A stretch of DNA of 64,000 bases from Marmoricola sp. GTDB taxonomy: Bacteria > Actinomycetota > Actinomycetes > Propionibacteriales > Nocardioidaceae. Positions 22,001-35,450 of this stretch are shown piece by piece. The notes under the pieces were generated by a model, which worked only from the letters and a program-made list of their open reading frames with translations, did not search any database and had not been told where the DNA came from. The stretch spans positions 1 to 64,000 of the forward strand of contig JAOPYC010000166.1 in assembly GCA_025964795.1 (NCBI GenBank), written 5' to 3'. How positions within the stretch are numbered: the stretch's first letter is position 1; every line of letters begins with the position of its first letter. The position numbers and the translations under genes are program-made.

Positions 22001-22987
22001 TCAGGCTTCCTCGACGAGCATGTCGGGGGTGAGCGACGACTCGGTGTCCGGTATGCCGAGCTCCTCCGCGCGCTTGTCGGCCATCGCGAGCAGGCGGCGG
22101 ATGCGACCGGCGATGGCGTCCTTGGTCAGCACCGGCTCGCTGAGCTGCCCGAGCTCCTCGAGCGAGGCCTGCTTGTGCTCGAGCCGCAGGCGGCCCGCCT
22201 GGCGCAGGTGGTCGGGGATCTCCTCGCCGAGGATCTCCAGCGCCCGGTCGACGCGGGCCCCGGCCGCCACGGCGGCTCGGGCGGAGCGGCGCAGGTTGGC
22301 GTCGTCGAAGTTGGCCAGGCGGTTCGCGGTGGCCCGGACCTCGCGGCGCATCCGGCGCTCCTCCCAGGCCAGCAGGGACTCGTGGGCCCCGAGGCGGGTG
22401 AGCAGCTGGCCGATCGCGTCACCGTCGCGGATGACGACCCGGTCGACGCCGCGGACCTCGCGGGCCTTGGCCGAGATCCCGAGGCGACGTGCCGATCCGA
22501 CCAGGGCGAGGGCCGCCTCCGGACCGGGGCAGGTGACCTCGAGGGAGCTCGAGCGCCCGGGCTCGGTCAGGGAGCCGTGGGCGAGGAAAGCACCGCGCCA
22601 GGCCGCGACCGCGTCGCAGCCGGAGCCGTTGACCACGACGGGCGGCAGGCCGCGCACGGGCCGGTTGCGCTGGTCGATCAGGCCGGTCTGCCGGGCGAGG
22701 GACTCGCCCTCGCGGGTCACCCGCACGATGTAGCGGGTGCCCCGGCGGATGCCGCTGCCCTTGAGCAGCACGACCTCGGGCTGGTGGCCGAAGACCTCGG
22801 CGATGTCCTTGCGCATGCGCCGGGCGGCGGCGCCGGTGTCCAGCTCGGCCTCGACGACGATGCCGCCGTTGACCAGGTGGAGGGCGTCGGCGAAGCGCAG
22901 CATCGCCGAAACTTCCGCCTTTCGACAACAGGTCTTGGTCACCGTCGTGCTGGCCAGTTCTGCCTTCACCTGTGCCGTCATCGCCAT
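22001..22987 (-). CDS. whiA: DNA-binding protein WhiA
   Basis: WhiA is a sporulation or cell-division transcription regulator found across Gram-positives. The 328-residue protein starts [20 protein letters not shown]. Its N-terminal two thirds match the degenerate LAGLIDADG homing-endonuclease-like fold ([31 protein letters not shown]). The C-terminus ([20 protein letters not shown]) is the helix-turn-helix. The order uvrC-rapZ-yvcK-whiA is highly conserved in actinobacteria. Confidence 0.95.
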   Translation of the reverse strand: MAMTAQVKAELASTTVTKTCCRKAEVSAMLRFADALHLVNGGIVVEAELDTGAAARRMRKDIAEVFGHQPEVVLLKGSGIRRGTRYIVRVTREGESLARQTGLIDQRNRPVRGLPPVVVNGSGCDAVAAWRGAFLAHGSLTEPGRSSSLEVTCPGPEAALALVGSARRLGISAKAREVRGVDRVVIRDGDAIGQLLTRLGAHESLLAWEERRMRREVRATANRLANFDDANLRRSARAAVAAGARVDRALEILGEEIPDHLRQAGRLRLEHKQASLEELGQLSEPVLTKDAIAGRIRRLLAMADKRAEELGIPDTESSLTPDMLVEEA

Positions 22988-22996
22988 GCGGTTACC

Positions 22997-23944
22997 TTAG
23001 TTGGCTGTCAACAAACGTGCATAAGCGGAGGCGAGTTTTTGCGGATCGTGGACACCCGGAAAGCTCGACGCCAGGTCGGTGAGCTCCAGGTGGGCGCCGG
23101 CCGCCGCGACCCTGTCCCGGAGCCGGTCGCCGTCGCGTACGGCGGTGGAGTCGACGAGGACCGTGTCGATGCGCAGGTCAGGCGCGTGCGCGAGCAGCAC
23201 GTCGAGGTGGTCGGCGACGTCGTAGCCCCGGGTCTCGTCGGCGTGCGGCTCGAGGTTCATCGAGACCGCGACCCGGCCCGAGGTGGAGCACAACGCGTCT
23301 CGGAGGTCGGGCACGAGCAGGTGCGGGATGACGCTGGAGTACCACGACCCCGGCCCGATGACGACCCAGTCGGCCTCCGCGATGGCCTCCAGCGCCTCGG
23401 GACAGGCGCCGGCGTCAGCCGGCACCAGGCTGACCGAGAGCACCTCGCCGGGCGTGGTCGCGACCTCCACCTGCCCACGCACCGTGGAGACCTCGTCGGG
23501 GTCGGTACCGGCGCCGCGCACCTCGGCGGTGATGTCCAGGGGGGTGAGCGCCATCGGCAGCACGCGCCCCCGCGCACCGAGCAGTCCGGCCACCCAGTCG
23601 AGCCCGTCGACGTGGTCGTCGAGCAGCTCCCAGAGCGTGACGATCAGCAGGTTGCCCAGCGAGTGGCCGTCCATCTCGCCCGCGGAGGCGAACCGGTGCT
23701 GGAGCACGCGCGCCCAGGTCTGGCCCCACCGGTCGTCGCCGCACAGCGCGGCCAGGGCCATCCGCAGGTCCCCCGGAGGCAGTACGCCGAACTCGTCGCG
23801 CAGCCGACCGGAGGAGCCGCCGTTGTCCGCGACCGTGACGACGGCGGTCAGGTCCGTGGTCACGCCACGGAGCGCCGTCAACGAGGCGGCCAGGCCGTGC
23901 CCGCCACCGAGGGCGACCACGGAGGGCTCGGTGGACCAGCGCAT
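22997..23944 (-). CDS. YvcK/CofD-like gluconeogenesis factor
   Basis: A 315-residue protein of the YvcK/CofD-like family, which supports growth on gluconeogenic carbon sources and peptidoglycan synthesis; in several species it binds UDP-sugars. Motifs are VVALGGGHGLAASLTALRG near the N-terminus, TVADNGGSSGRLRDEFG (residues about 37-53) and the C-terminal DPQKLASAYARLL. It lies 9 bp upstream of whiA and 5 bp after rapZ, so the four genes uvrC-rapZ-yvcK-whiA act as one operon. Confidence 0.93.
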   Translation of the reverse strand: MRWSTEPSVVALGGGHGLAASLTALRGVTTDLTAVVTVADNGGSSGRLRDEFGVLPPGDLRMALAALCGDDRWGQTWARVLQHRFASAGEMDGHSLGNLLIVTLWELLDDHVDGLDWVAGLLGARGRVLPMALTPLDITAEVRGAGTDPDEVSTVRGQVEVATTPGEVLSVSLVPADAGACPEALEAIAEADWVVIGPGSWYSSVIPHLLVPDLRDALCSTSGRVAVSMNLEPHADETRGYDVADHLDVLLAHAPDLRIDTVLVDSTAVRDGDRLRDRVAAAGAHLELTDLASSFPGVHDPQKLASAYARLLTAN

Positions 23945-23949
23945 CCGGC

Positions 23950-24837
23950 CTACTCCCGCCCCATGTCGCGGTGGGTGGCCTGCGCGTCCATGCCGAGCGC
24001 GCGCAGGCGCCGGACGATCTCCTCCGTCATCGCGACGCTGCGGTGCTTGCCGCCGGTGCAGCCGATGGCCACCGTCATGAACCGCTTGCCCTCGCGCAGG
24101 TAGCCGTCGCCCACGGTCTCGATGACGGGCACGTAGCGCTCGAGGAACTGCTGGGCGTCGGGCCGGTCGCGCACGTAGGCCGCCACCTCGGCGTCCAGGC
24201 CGGTGCGGGGGCGCAGCTCGGGGATCCAGTGGGGGTTCGGCAGGAACCGCATGTCGGCGAGCAGGTCGGCGTCCACCGGAACGCCGTACTTGAACCCGAA
24301 GCTGACCACGGTGATCCGCAGCCGGACGGCCTCCGGGGTCCCGAAGGCGCGGGCGACCGTTCCCTTGAGCTGGTTGACGTTGAGCGACGTCGTGTCGATG
24401 ACCAGGTCCGCATCCCCACGCAGGTCGGCCATCACCTTGCGCTCACGGTCGATGCCGAGCAGCAGCCGTCCCGACCCCTGCAGCGGGTGCGGGCGCCGGG
24501 CGGCCTCCTGGCGGCGGACGAGGATGTCGTCGCTCGCCTCGAGGTAGAGCAGCGTGGTCCGGCGGGTGGGGAACTCGGCGGCCAGCTGCTCGCGCAGCGA
24601 GTCGAAGAAGACCCCCGCCCGGACGTCGACCACGGCCGCGACCGGCTGGTCGATCCCTTGCTTGCTGTCGATCAGGCGGACGACGTCGGCCACCAGCTCC
24701 GGCGGCAGGTTGTCCACCACGAAGTAGCCGAGGTCCTCGAGCTCCTTGGCCGCGGTGCTCCGGCCCGCCCCAGTCATCCCGGTCACGATCACGAGCTCGC
24801 CCAGGTCGCCCGGACCCTCGCTCGGTGGGATCTCCAT
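23950..24837 (-). CDS. rapZ: RNase adapter RapZ-type nucleotide-binding protein
   Basis: A 295-residue protein of the RapZ/YvcJ P-loop family. In enterobacteria RapZ guides an RNase to small RNAs; the actinobacterial role is less clear. The Walker A GMTGAGRST spans residues 20-28; DNLPPEL, LYLEASDDILVRR and the C-terminal VAIGCTGGKHRSVAM are family motifs. The ATG at 24837 shares one base with the uvrC stop, which fixes the start against a longer frame that runs out of phase through uvrC. Confidence 0.93.
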   Translation of the reverse strand: MEIPPSEGPGDLGELVIVTGMTGAGRSTAAKELEDLGYFVVDNLPPELVADVVRLIDSKQGIDQPVAAVVDVRAGVFFDSLREQLAAEFPTRRTTLLYLEASDDILVRRQEAARRPHPLQGSGRLLLGIDRERKVMADLRGDADLVIDTTSLNVNQLKGTVARAFGTPEAVRLRITVVSFGFKYGVPVDADLLADMRFLPNPHWIPELRPRTGLDAEVAAYVRDRPDAQQFLERYVPVIETVGDGYLREGKRFMTVAIGCTGGKHRSVAMTEEIVRRLRALGMDAQATHRDMGRE

Positions 24838-26816
24838 CAGTGCTCCTCGATCTCGCCGGTCGCCGTGTTCACCGAGGCCCCTCGAGGTGATGCCGCGACG
24901 GCCTCCGCGATCGCCGTCGCGGTCCGCGTGCCGATGCCCGGGACCTCGGCGATCTGCTCGATGGTCGCAGCCCGGAGCTTGCGGAGTGAGCCGAAGTGCT
25001 TGATCAGGGTCTTGCGACGGACCTCGCCGAGGCCCGGGACGTCGTCGAGCATGCTCTCGACCATGGTCTTGGAGCGTCGTGACCGGTGGTGCGTGATCGC
25101 GAACCGGTGGGCCTCGTCGCGGATGCGCTGCAGCAGGTAGAGCCCCTCGCTGGAGCGCGGCAGGATGACCGGGTCCTGCTCGCTGGGCACCCAGACCTCC
25201 TCGAGCCGCTTGGCCAGCCCGCACAGCGGGATGTCGTCGATGCCGAGCTCGTCGAGCGCCCGCTGGGCCGCGGCCACCTGGGGCGGTCCCCCGTCGACGA
25301 CCACCAGGCCGGGCACGTAGGCGAACTTCTTGGGCCGGCCGGTGTCGGGGTCGATCAGCATCGGCCCCGACTCGGTGTCCGGCCCCACCTCCCCACCCGG
25401 CAGCTCCGGGGTGTCGATCCGCTCGTCGAGCAGCCGGCGGAAGCGCCGGGCGATCACCTCGTGCATCGAGGCCACGTCGTTCTGGCCGTTGACGCCCCGG
25501 ATCACGAACCGCCGGTATTCGCTCTTGCGCGGCAGGCCGTCCTCGAAGACCACCATCGAGGCGACGACCTCCGTCCCCTGCAGGTTGGAGATGTCGTAGC
25601 ACTCGATGCGCAGCGGCGCCGACGGCAGCTCGAGCGCCTCCTGGATCTCCTCGAGCGCCTGGTTGCGGACGGTCAGGTCGCTGGCCCGCCTGGTCTTGTG
25701 CAGCGCGAGGGACTGCGCGGCGTTCTTGGCCACCGTCTCCTGCAGCGCCCGCTTGTCGCCGCGCTGCGGCACCCGGATGGCGACCTTGCTCCCCCGGGTC
25801 TCGCCCAGCAGCTGCTCGAAGGTCTCCGCGTCCTCCGGCATCGCCGGGACGAGGATCTCGCGCGGGATCGAGTCACCCTCCTCGCCGGCGTAGAGCTGCA
25901 GCAGGAACTCCCCCACCAGCCCGGCCGTGTCGATGTCCTCGACCCGGTCGGCCACCCAGCCGCGCTGGCCCCGGATGCGGCCGTGGCGGACGTGGAAGAT
26001 CTGCACCGCGACCTCGAGCGGGTCCTCGGCGAGGGCGATCACGTCGGCGTCGGTGCCGTCCCCGAAGACGACCGCCTGCTTCTGCAGCGCCTTGTTCAGC
26101 GCCCCCAGGTCGTCGCGGAGCCGCGCCGCCCGCTCGTAGTCCTGGGCCTCCGAGGCGGCGTACATCTCCCGCTCGACGCGCTTGAGGAACGCATCGGTGC
26201 GACCGCCCATGAACTCCGCGAAGTCCTCGGCGATGACGCGGTGCTCAGCCTCGTCCACCCGGCCCACGCACGGCGCCGAGCACTTCTCGATGTAGCCGAG
26301 TAGGCAGGGCCGTCCGATCTGGGCCGAGCGCTTGAACACTCCGTTGCTGCACGAGCGCATCGGGAACACGCGCAGCAGCAGGTCGACGGTCTCGCGGATG
26401 GCCCAGGCGTGCCCGTAGGGGCCGTAGTACTTCACGCCCTTGCGCTTCGCGCCGCGACCGACCATCACCCGCGGGAACTCCTCGTTCATGGTGATCGCGA
26501 GCCAGGGGTAGGACTTGTCGTCGCGGTACTTCACGTTGAAGCGCGGGTCGAACTCCTTGATCCAGGAGTACTCCAGCTGGAGGGCCTCGACCTCGGTCCC
26601 GACGACCGTCCACTCCACCGAGGCCGCGGTGGTCACCATCGTGGCCGTGCGCGGGTGCAGGTTCGCGAGGTCCTGGAAGTACGACGACAACCGGGGCCGC
26701 AGGCTCTTCGCCTTGCCGACGTAGACGACCCGGCCGTCCTTGTCCCGGAAGCGGTAGACGCCGGGCTGGGTAGGGATCGACCCGGGCTTCGGACGGTACG
26801 TCGAAGGGTCGGCCAC
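24837..26816 (-). CDS. uvrC: Excinuclease ABC subunit C
   Basis: UvrC makes both incisions in nucleotide excision repair. The 659-residue protein has an N-terminal GIY-YIG domain ([20 protein letters not shown], residues about 19-38), a central UVR motif region ([15 protein letters not shown]), the RNase H-like nuclease domain starting near [20 protein letters not shown] and C-terminal tandem helix-hairpin-helix ([20 protein letters not shown]). GTG start at 26816. It heads the uvrC-rapZ-yvcK-whiA unit. Confidence 0.96.
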   Translation of the reverse strand: MADPSTYRPKPGSIPTQPGVYRFRDKDGRVVYVGKAKSLRPRLSSYFQDLANLHPRTATMVTTAASVEWTVVGTEVEALQLEYSWIKEFDPRFNVKYRDDKSYPWLAITMNEEFPRVMVGRGAKRKGVKYYGPYGHAWAIRETVDLLLRVFPMRSCSNGVFKRSAQIGRPCLLGYIEKCSAPCVGRVDEAEHRVIAEDFAEFMGGRTDAFLKRVEREMYAASEAQDYERAARLRDDLGALNKALQKQAVVFGDGTDADVIALAEDPLEVAVQIFHVRHGRIRGQRGWVADRVEDIDTAGLVGEFLLQLYAGEEGDSIPREILVPAMPEDAETFEQLLGETRGSKVAIRVPQRGDKRALQETVAKNAAQSLALHKTRRASDLTVRNQALEEIQEALELPSAPLRIECYDISNLQGTEVVASMVVFEDGLPRKSEYRRFVIRGVNGQNDVASMHEVIARRFRRLLDERIDTPELPGGEVGPDTESGPMLIDPDTGRPKKFAYVPGLVVVDGGPPQVAAAQRALDELGIDDIPLCGLAKRLEEVWVPSEQDPVILPRSSEGLYLLQRIRDEAHRFAITHHRSRRSKTMVESMLDDVPGLGEVRRKTLIKHFGSLRKLRAATIEQIAEVPGIGTRTATAIAEAVAASPRGASVNTATGEIEEH

Positions 26817-26933
26817 ACCCCAACCCTACGAGCGCCCGGTGACAGCCGCCGCCCGACCCGGATGTACGCCGGGGGGTTGCGGTGCCGGACCCGAGGGGAC
26901 TAGACCTGATCTGAGCATTCCGGGAGGGCAACG

Positions 26934-28028
26934 ATGACAAGTGGCCGGGCGATCAGGTCGCGGAGGGCACCTCGCGTGGCCGGCCTCGGGGTTCTGCTCT
27001 GCCTTGTCGCCCTCCTGTCCAGCTGCGGGGGCAACGGCGACAAGACAGGTGTGTCGCTGATCATCAAGACGCAGACCAACCCCTACTTCGTGTCCATGAA
27101 GCAGGCCGCCCAGGCGGAGGCCAAGAAGACGGGGGCACACCTGTCCGTGGCCGCGGGGCAGGCCGACGGTGACACGCAGTCGCAGATCAACGCCATCGAC
27201 ACGGCGATCGCCCGGGGCGACAAGGGCATCCTGATCACGTCCAACGGGCCGGCCGTCAACGCGGCGCTCCGCCAGGCGAAGGACTTCGGGCTGTTCGTGA
27301 TCGCGCTGGACACCCCGCTGGACCCGGTGAAGACCGCCGACGTCACCTACGCGACCAACAACTTCGAGGCGGGGAAGCTGATCGGCACCTACGCCGCCAA
27401 GCGCCTCGCCGGCAAGCCCGCCGTCATCGCCATGCTGGACCTCTACGACGACCAGGTCGTCTCGGTCGACATCGACCGGGACCACGGCTTCCTCACCGGG
27501 ATGGGCATCGACCCCGGCAGCAAGACGCTCAACGCCAAGGAGGCCAAGAAGGGCAAGTACACCGGGGACAAGGGCGGCAGCTACACGATCGCCTGCCACC
27601 AGGCCACCCAGGGCGCCGTCGATGGCGGCCGCAAGGCGATGGAGCAGTGCCTCTCCCGCAACCCCGACATCAACGTCGTCTACACGATCAACGAGCCGGC
27701 CGGTGAAGGTGCGTACGCCGCCCTGACGGCCGACAACCACCAGGACAAGACGTTCATCGTCTCCATCGACGGCAGCTGCCAGGGCATGGTCGACGTCGAG
27801 AAGGGGATCTTCGCGGCCGACGCGACCCAGTACCCGGGCAAGATGGCCCAGCTCGGCGTGTCCGCCGTCTCCAAGATCGGCCAGGGTGGCACGGCCCCCT
27901 CGCTCCCCGCCGGTGAGGACTACCTCGACACCGGCACCAAGCTGGTCACCGCCAAGCCGCTGGCCGGGATCAAGAGCCAGACACCCGCTGAGGGCAGGAA
28001 GTCCTGCTGGGGCACCGCAGGCGGCTGA
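26934..28028 (+). CDS. Sugar ABC transporter substrate-binding lipoprotein
   Basis: A 364-residue lipoprotein with a type-B periplasmic-binding fold, most like fructose/ribose (FrcB-type) binding proteins. The signal peptide ends in the lipobox LLSSC (Cys31). The mature part begins VSLIIKTQTNPYFVSMKQ and has the family features VITSNGPAVNAA-type and ALDTPLD segments. A GGGAGG ribosome binding site precedes the ATG. It opens a four-gene operon with permease, ATPase and a universal stress protein. The exact sugar is not predictable. Confidence 0.9.
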   Translation: MTSGRAIRSRRAPRVAGLGVLLCLVALLSSCGGNGDKTGVSLIIKTQTNPYFVSMKQAAQAEAKKTGAHLSVAAGQADGDTQSQINAIDTAIARGDKGILITSNGPAVNAALRQAKDFGLFVIALDTPLDPVKTADVTYATNNFEAGKLIGTYAAKRLAGKPAVIAMLDLYDDQVVSVDIDRDHGFLTGMGIDPGSKTLNAKEAKKGKYTGDKGGSYTIACHQATQGAVDGGRKAMEQCLSRNPDINVVYTINEPAGEGAYAALTADNHQDKTFIVSIDGSCQGMVDVEKGIFAADATQYPGKMAQLGVSAVSKIGQGGTAPSLPAGEDYLDTGTKLVTAKPLAGIKSQTPAEGRKSCWGTAGG

Positions 28029-28069
28029 GCACGGCATCCAGGGCAGCAGCAGACGTAGAGGAGAGCAGC

Positions 28070-29103
28070 GTGAGCGACAACGAACCGCAGACGGCGGAGG
28101 CACCGGCCTCCGCCGAGGACCTGCTGTCCACCCGACACACCCCGGCGCAGCGCATCCAGCACATCCTGCACGGCAACCCGGCCCTGAGCCCCCTGATCGT
28201 CCTGGTCGTGGCCGTCATCGTCTTCGGGATCTTCGCCGACAACTTCCTGCGGCCCCAAGCGCTCTCGCTGCTCGTGCAGCAGGTCGCGGTGGTCGGTGCG
28301 CTCGCAGTGGGACAGACGGTGATCATCCTGACGGCCGGCATCGACCTGTCCATCGGGATGGCGATGGTGCTCTCGTCCCTGGTGATGGTGAAGCTGAACA
28401 GCGACCACGGCGTCCCCGGCCTGATCGCGCTGCTGATCGGTGTGGTGGTCGGACTGCTCACGGGCCTCCTCAACGGCGCCCTGGTGACCCGGCTCAACCT
28501 GCCGCCGTTCATCGTCACCCTCGGCACGTTCTCGATCTTCACGGCCGTCTCGCTGCTCTACGCGAACGGCCAGACGATCGCTCTGGACCCCGACGCGCTC
28601 CTCGTCTGGACCGGCAAGACGATCAGCATCGGCAGCGTGAGCATCACCTGGGGAGTGATCCTGATGCTGCTGCTCTACCTCGTCGTCGGGTTCGCGCTTC
28701 GCAACACCGCGTGGGGCCGACATCTCTACGCCACCGGTGACGACCGGGAGGCCTCGCAGCTCGCCGGCATCAGCACCGACCGCGTCCTGCTCAGCGCCTA
28801 CGTCGTCGCGGGCGCTGCTGTCGGCGTCGCGGCGTGGATCGTGTGCGGCAGGGTCGGCGGGGCCGACCCGAACGCCGGCCTCAACTACAACCTGCAGAGC
28901 ATCACGGCCGTCGTGATCGGCGGCACCAGTCTGTTCGGTGGGCGTGGCCTGGTGATCGGCAGCCTGATCGGGGCGCTGATCGTGCAGGTGTTCAACAGCG
29001 GCCTGGCCCTGGCCGGCGTCGATCCGAACTACCAGGTGCTCGCCACCGGGATCCTGGTGATCCTTGCGGTGTCCGTCGACCAGTGGATCAGGAGGGTCAA
29101 GGC

Positions 29104-29107
<4 letters not shown>
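28070..29107 (+). CDS. Sugar ABC transporter permease (FrcC/RbsC type)
   Basis: A 345-residue BPD_transp_2-type permease with about ten membrane helices and a 40-residue cytoplasmic N-terminal tail. Diagnostic segments are TVIILTAGIDLSIGMAMVLS (residues about 83-102), LPPFIVTLGTFSIFTAVSL and AVVIGGTSLFGGRGLVIGSL. GTG start with an AGGAGAG site, 41 bp after the binding protein. The 3' end overlaps the ATPase gene by 4 bp. Confidence 0.93.
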
Positions 29108-29924
<817 letters not shown>

Positions 29925-29928
<4 letters not shown>

Positions 29929-30335
29929 GCAGCGAGATCGGCACCATCGTGGTGGGTTATCTCCCTACGCCGGAAGGCGCTGCGGCGTTCGACCACGCGA
30001 AGCGGCTGGCCGGTGCCACGGGTGCCAGGCTGGTCGTGGTCAACACCGGGCGCAACGGCGACTACTCGCACCCGAGCTTCGCGAGCGCGCAGGACGTGGA
30101 CGCGGTCGACGCCGAGCTCACCGCTGCTGACATCGAGCACGAGGTGCTGCAGCCGACGGACGGGAAGCCCGCCGCGGAGGCGATCCTGGGCGCTGCCCTG
30201 AGCAGCTCCGCCGACCTGGTCGTGATCGGCCTGCGCCGACGCTCTCCGGTCGGCAAGCTGATCACCGGCAGCACCGCTCAGCACATCCTCCTGGACGCGC
30301 CGTGCCCGGTCCTGACCGTCAAGGCCGAGCACTGA
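29925..30335 (+). CDS. Universal stress protein, UspA family
   Basis: A 136-residue single-domain Usp protein. It begins IGTIVVGYLPTPEGAAAFDH and ends with an ATP-binding loop, IGLRRRSPVGKLITGSTAQH (residues 101-120), of the G-x2-G-x9-G(S/T) type, then DAPCPVLTV. It overlaps the sugar ATPase gene by 4 bp, so it is made together with the importer, possibly as a nucleotide-responsive modulator (inference). Confidence 0.92.
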
Positions 30336-30336
30336 G

Positions 30337-30355
30337 GAGCCTGCGCCGACGGCTC
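30337..30355. terminator. Candidate bidirectional hairpin between convergent genes
   Basis: GAGCC (30337-30341) pairs with GGCTC (30351-30355) across a 9-nt loop, between the usp stop and the stop codon of the convergent Rieske gene. There is no U-tract, as is common in actinobacteria. Confidence 0.35.
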
Positions 30356-30791
30356 AGGTCACGGTGATCTCGCCGCCGGCGACGCTGACCTTCAGGGCCT
30401 CGAGGCCCCTGGTCGCCGGCCCGTGGACGACCGAGCCGTCCTTGATGGAGAACTTGCTGCCGTGGCAGGTGCAGTCGATGTCCTCACCGCTGATCTTGCT
30501 GACCGGGCAGCCCTGGTGGGTGCAGATCGCACTGAACGCCTTGAAGTCGCCCTCGGTCGGCTGGGTCACCACGACCTTCTCGGACGTGAAGATCTTGCCG
30601 CCACCGACCGGCACCTCGGAGGACTTGCCGATCGCACCCGAGCCCGTCGTGCCGCCGCTGCCGCCGCTGCTCGCCTCGGAGCCCGAGCCGCAGGCCGCGA
30701 CGAGCGGCACCCCGACCCCGAGGCCCACGAAGCCACCGATCACGGCCCGACGCGAGGCCAGGTTCTGGTTCGTCGTCTCGTTCTCACTCAT
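30354..30791 (-). CDS. Rieske 2Fe-2S lipoprotein with Tat-type signal
   Basis: A 145-residue exported iron-sulfur protein. The N-terminus has a twin-arginine motif (ASRRAVIGG), a hydrophobic stretch and a lipobox LVAAC (Cys34), then a Gly/Ser linker. The Rieske cluster ligands are Cys90, His92, Cys107 and His110 (CTHQGC and CTCHGS), with Cys95-Cys109 as the usual disulfide. Cofactor loading before export explains the Tat signal. It is too short to be the cytochrome bc1 Rieske subunit; an electron-transfer role at the membrane surface is inferred. Confidence 0.9.
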   Translation of the reverse strand: MSENETTNQNLASRRAVIGGFVGLGVGVPLVAACGSGSEASSGGSGGTTGSGAIGKSSEVPVGGGKIFTSEKVVVTQPTEGDFKAFSAICTHQGCPVSKISGEDIDCTCHGSKFSIKDGSVVHGPATRGLEALKVSVAGGEITVT

Positions 30792-30827
30792 GGAGCCTCC
30801 GCTGGATCTGGTGGTTGTCGCTTCAAC

Positions 30828-33761
<2,934 letters not shown>

Positions 33762-33793
33762 TAAAGAGACCCCTGCGGTGGATGTGAATGGTT

Positions 33794-33807
33794 CGAACAA
33801 GTGTTCG
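33794..33807. promoter_or_regulatory. LexA (SOS) box in front of uvrA and psd
   Basis: CGAAC-AAGT-GTTCG is a perfect match to the actinobacterial/Bacillus-type SOS box CGAAC-N4-GTTCG. It lies 33 bp upstream of the uvrA start and 78 bp upstream of the psd start. By established knowledge of LexA regulons this predicts DNA-damage induction of uvrA. Confidence 0.8.
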
Positions 33808-33884
33808 CCATCTTACTGGATGCGACAAGCCGCCACGCGGGCGGTCTGAGCACCGGACGTACCCAAGGCCTACTGTTTCCATCC

Positions 33885-34565
33885 GTGCCCTCCTACTCCC
33901 GAGCCATCGACCCGGCCGCAGCGCCCGCCATCGCCGTGGGCGCCGTGCCCGCGCTCGTCGCTGCCCTGACGGGGCGCCGACGGACCGCGGCGGCGCTGTC
34001 CGCGCTGCCCCTCGGCATCGCCGCCTTCTTCCGCGACCCCGACCGTACGCCGGACCACCGACAGCCCGGTCCCGACGTGGTGGTGGCCCCGGCCGACGGC
34101 AAGGTGATGTACGTCGGCCCCGGTCAGGTGGGCGTGGCCCCGGCCGGCCACTGGCAGCAGGTGAGCATCTTCTTGTCGCTGTTCGACGTGCACATCAACC
34201 GCACGCCCTACAGCGGGCGGGTGGAGGCGGTCACCTACCGGCCGGGGAAGTGGCACGCGGCCTACCGGTTCGAAAGTGCCACCGAGAACGAGCGCAGCGA
34301 GATCACGCTCACCGACACGGTCGACGGCGAGGTCCGCCGGGTGGTCTTCCGCCAGATCGTCGGACTGGTCGCGCGCCGGGTCGTCACCCGGGTCCGGGTC
34401 GGTGACGAGCTGCGGACCGGCCAGCGCATCGGCCTGATGAAGTTCGGCTCCCGCATGGACGTCTTCCTCCCGCCGGGCGTCGAGCTGCTCGCCGCCGCCG
34501 GTGACCGCACCACCGCCGGTGAGACCGTCATCGCCCGCTGGCCCGCCCCGGGGAGCGCACCCTGA
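33885..34565 (+). CDS. psd: Phosphatidylserine decarboxylase
   Basis: Psd converts phosphatidylserine to phosphatidylethanolamine at the membrane. The 226-residue protein is of the short, archaetidylserine-type class. It has one N-terminal hydrophobic segment, APADGKVMYV (residues 68-77), FLSLFDVHINRTPYSG (96-111) and the self-cleavage site KFGSRMDVF, where Gly188-Ser189 would yield the pyruvoyl cofactor. GTG 33885 was chosen because upstream residues look non-coding. The next gene, pssA, supplies its substrate. Confidence 0.93.
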   Translation: MPSYSRAIDPAAAPAIAVGAVPALVAALTGRRRTAAALSALPLGIAAFFRDPDRTPDHRQPGPDVVVAPADGKVMYVGPGQVGVAPAGHWQQVSIFLSLFDVHINRTPYSGRVEAVTYRPGKWHAAYRFESATENERSEITLTDTVDGEVRRVVFRQIVGLVARRVVTRVRVGDELRTGQRIGLMKFGSRMDVFLPPGVELLAAAGDRTTAGETVIARWPAPGSAP

Positions 34566-35446
34566 CGCCCGCCGCCGAGAAGGCCAACCGACGGCTGCTC
34601 GACCGGTGGCGGCTCAAGTCCCCGTCCGGCGCCGCGGTCGTCTCGCTGCGCCAGCTCAACCCGAAGGAGCGGCTCCGGGTCACCTCGCCGAGCATGTTCA
34701 CCACGGGCAACATGGCCTGCGGCTTCTCGGCGATCCTGCTCGCGTTCGACGACCACTTCCACTGGGCCGCGATCATGCTGGCCGGCTCGATCGTCCTCGA
34801 CATCGCCGACGGGGCGGTCGCCCGCCTGGTGGGGGCGACCTCGCCGTTCGGCGTGCAGCTGGACTCGCTGGCCGACCTGGTGTCCTTCGGCCTGGCCCCG
34901 GCCGTGCTGGTGCACACCTGGGCCCTTCCGGAGAACCCGGTCCTGGCCTGGCTGTCGGCGTTCTTCTGGCTGGCCTGCGCCGCCTTCCGGCTGGCCCGGT
35001 TCAACGTCACGGTGGACCCGCTGGCCGACAAGAAGTACTTCGTGGGCCTGCCCAGCCCCGGCGCGACGCTGGTGGTGATCGCGACGATCCTGGCCCTGCA
35101 GACCTCCGAGCACGGTCCCTGGATACTGGTCCCGGTGGGCGTGAGCGTCGTGCCCGCGCTGCTGATGATCACCACGGTGCGCTTCCGGTCCTTCCGCGGC
35201 CTGCTGTCACCGCGGACCCGGCAGGCACGGACCGTGACGACCGTCCTGGCCGTGGCCCTGGTCGTCGGCCTCGTGCTCGACGCCTCGACGACGGGACTGG
35301 TCGTCGCCTGCTCCTACCTGCTCACGGCACCCCTCGGGGTGCTGACGGCCTCGACGAGGGCCCGCGTCTTCGGCCCGCAGTCCGTGGCACCCCCGCGGCG
35401 CCGGATGCAGTCGGTGTTCCTGCCGATCGCGGACGACGAGTGCTGA
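34562..35446 (+). CDS. pssA: CDP-diacylglycerol-serine O-phosphatidyltransferase, probable CTG start
   Basis: PssA makes phosphatidylserine from CDP-diacylglycerol and serine. The CDP-alcohol phosphotransferase motif is DIADGAVAR with G-x3-D-x3-D in FGVQLDSLADLVSFG. The first in-frame ATG is at 34694, but that would remove about 44 residues, including NPKERLRVTSPS ahead of the first helix. No ATG, GTG or TTG lies upstream in frame. A CTG at 34562 overlaps the psd stop in the same way as other coupled genes here, with GGGGAG 6 nt upstream; it gives 294 residues. About seven membrane helices. Confidence 0.85.
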   Translation: MTPAAEKANRRLLDRWRLKSPSGAAVVSLRQLNPKERLRVTSPSMFTTGNMACGFSAILLAFDDHFHWAAIMLAGSIVLDIADGAVARLVGATSPFGVQLDSLADLVSFGLAPAVLVHTWALPENPVLAWLSAFFWLACAAFRLARFNVTVDPLADKKYFVGLPSPGATLVVIATILALQTSEHGPWILVPVGVSVVPALLMITTVRFRSFRGLLSPRTRQARTVTTVLAVALVVGLVLDASTTGLVVACSYLLTAPLGVLTASTRARVFGPQSVAPPRRRMQSVFLPIADDEC

Positions 35447-35450
35447 TCCC

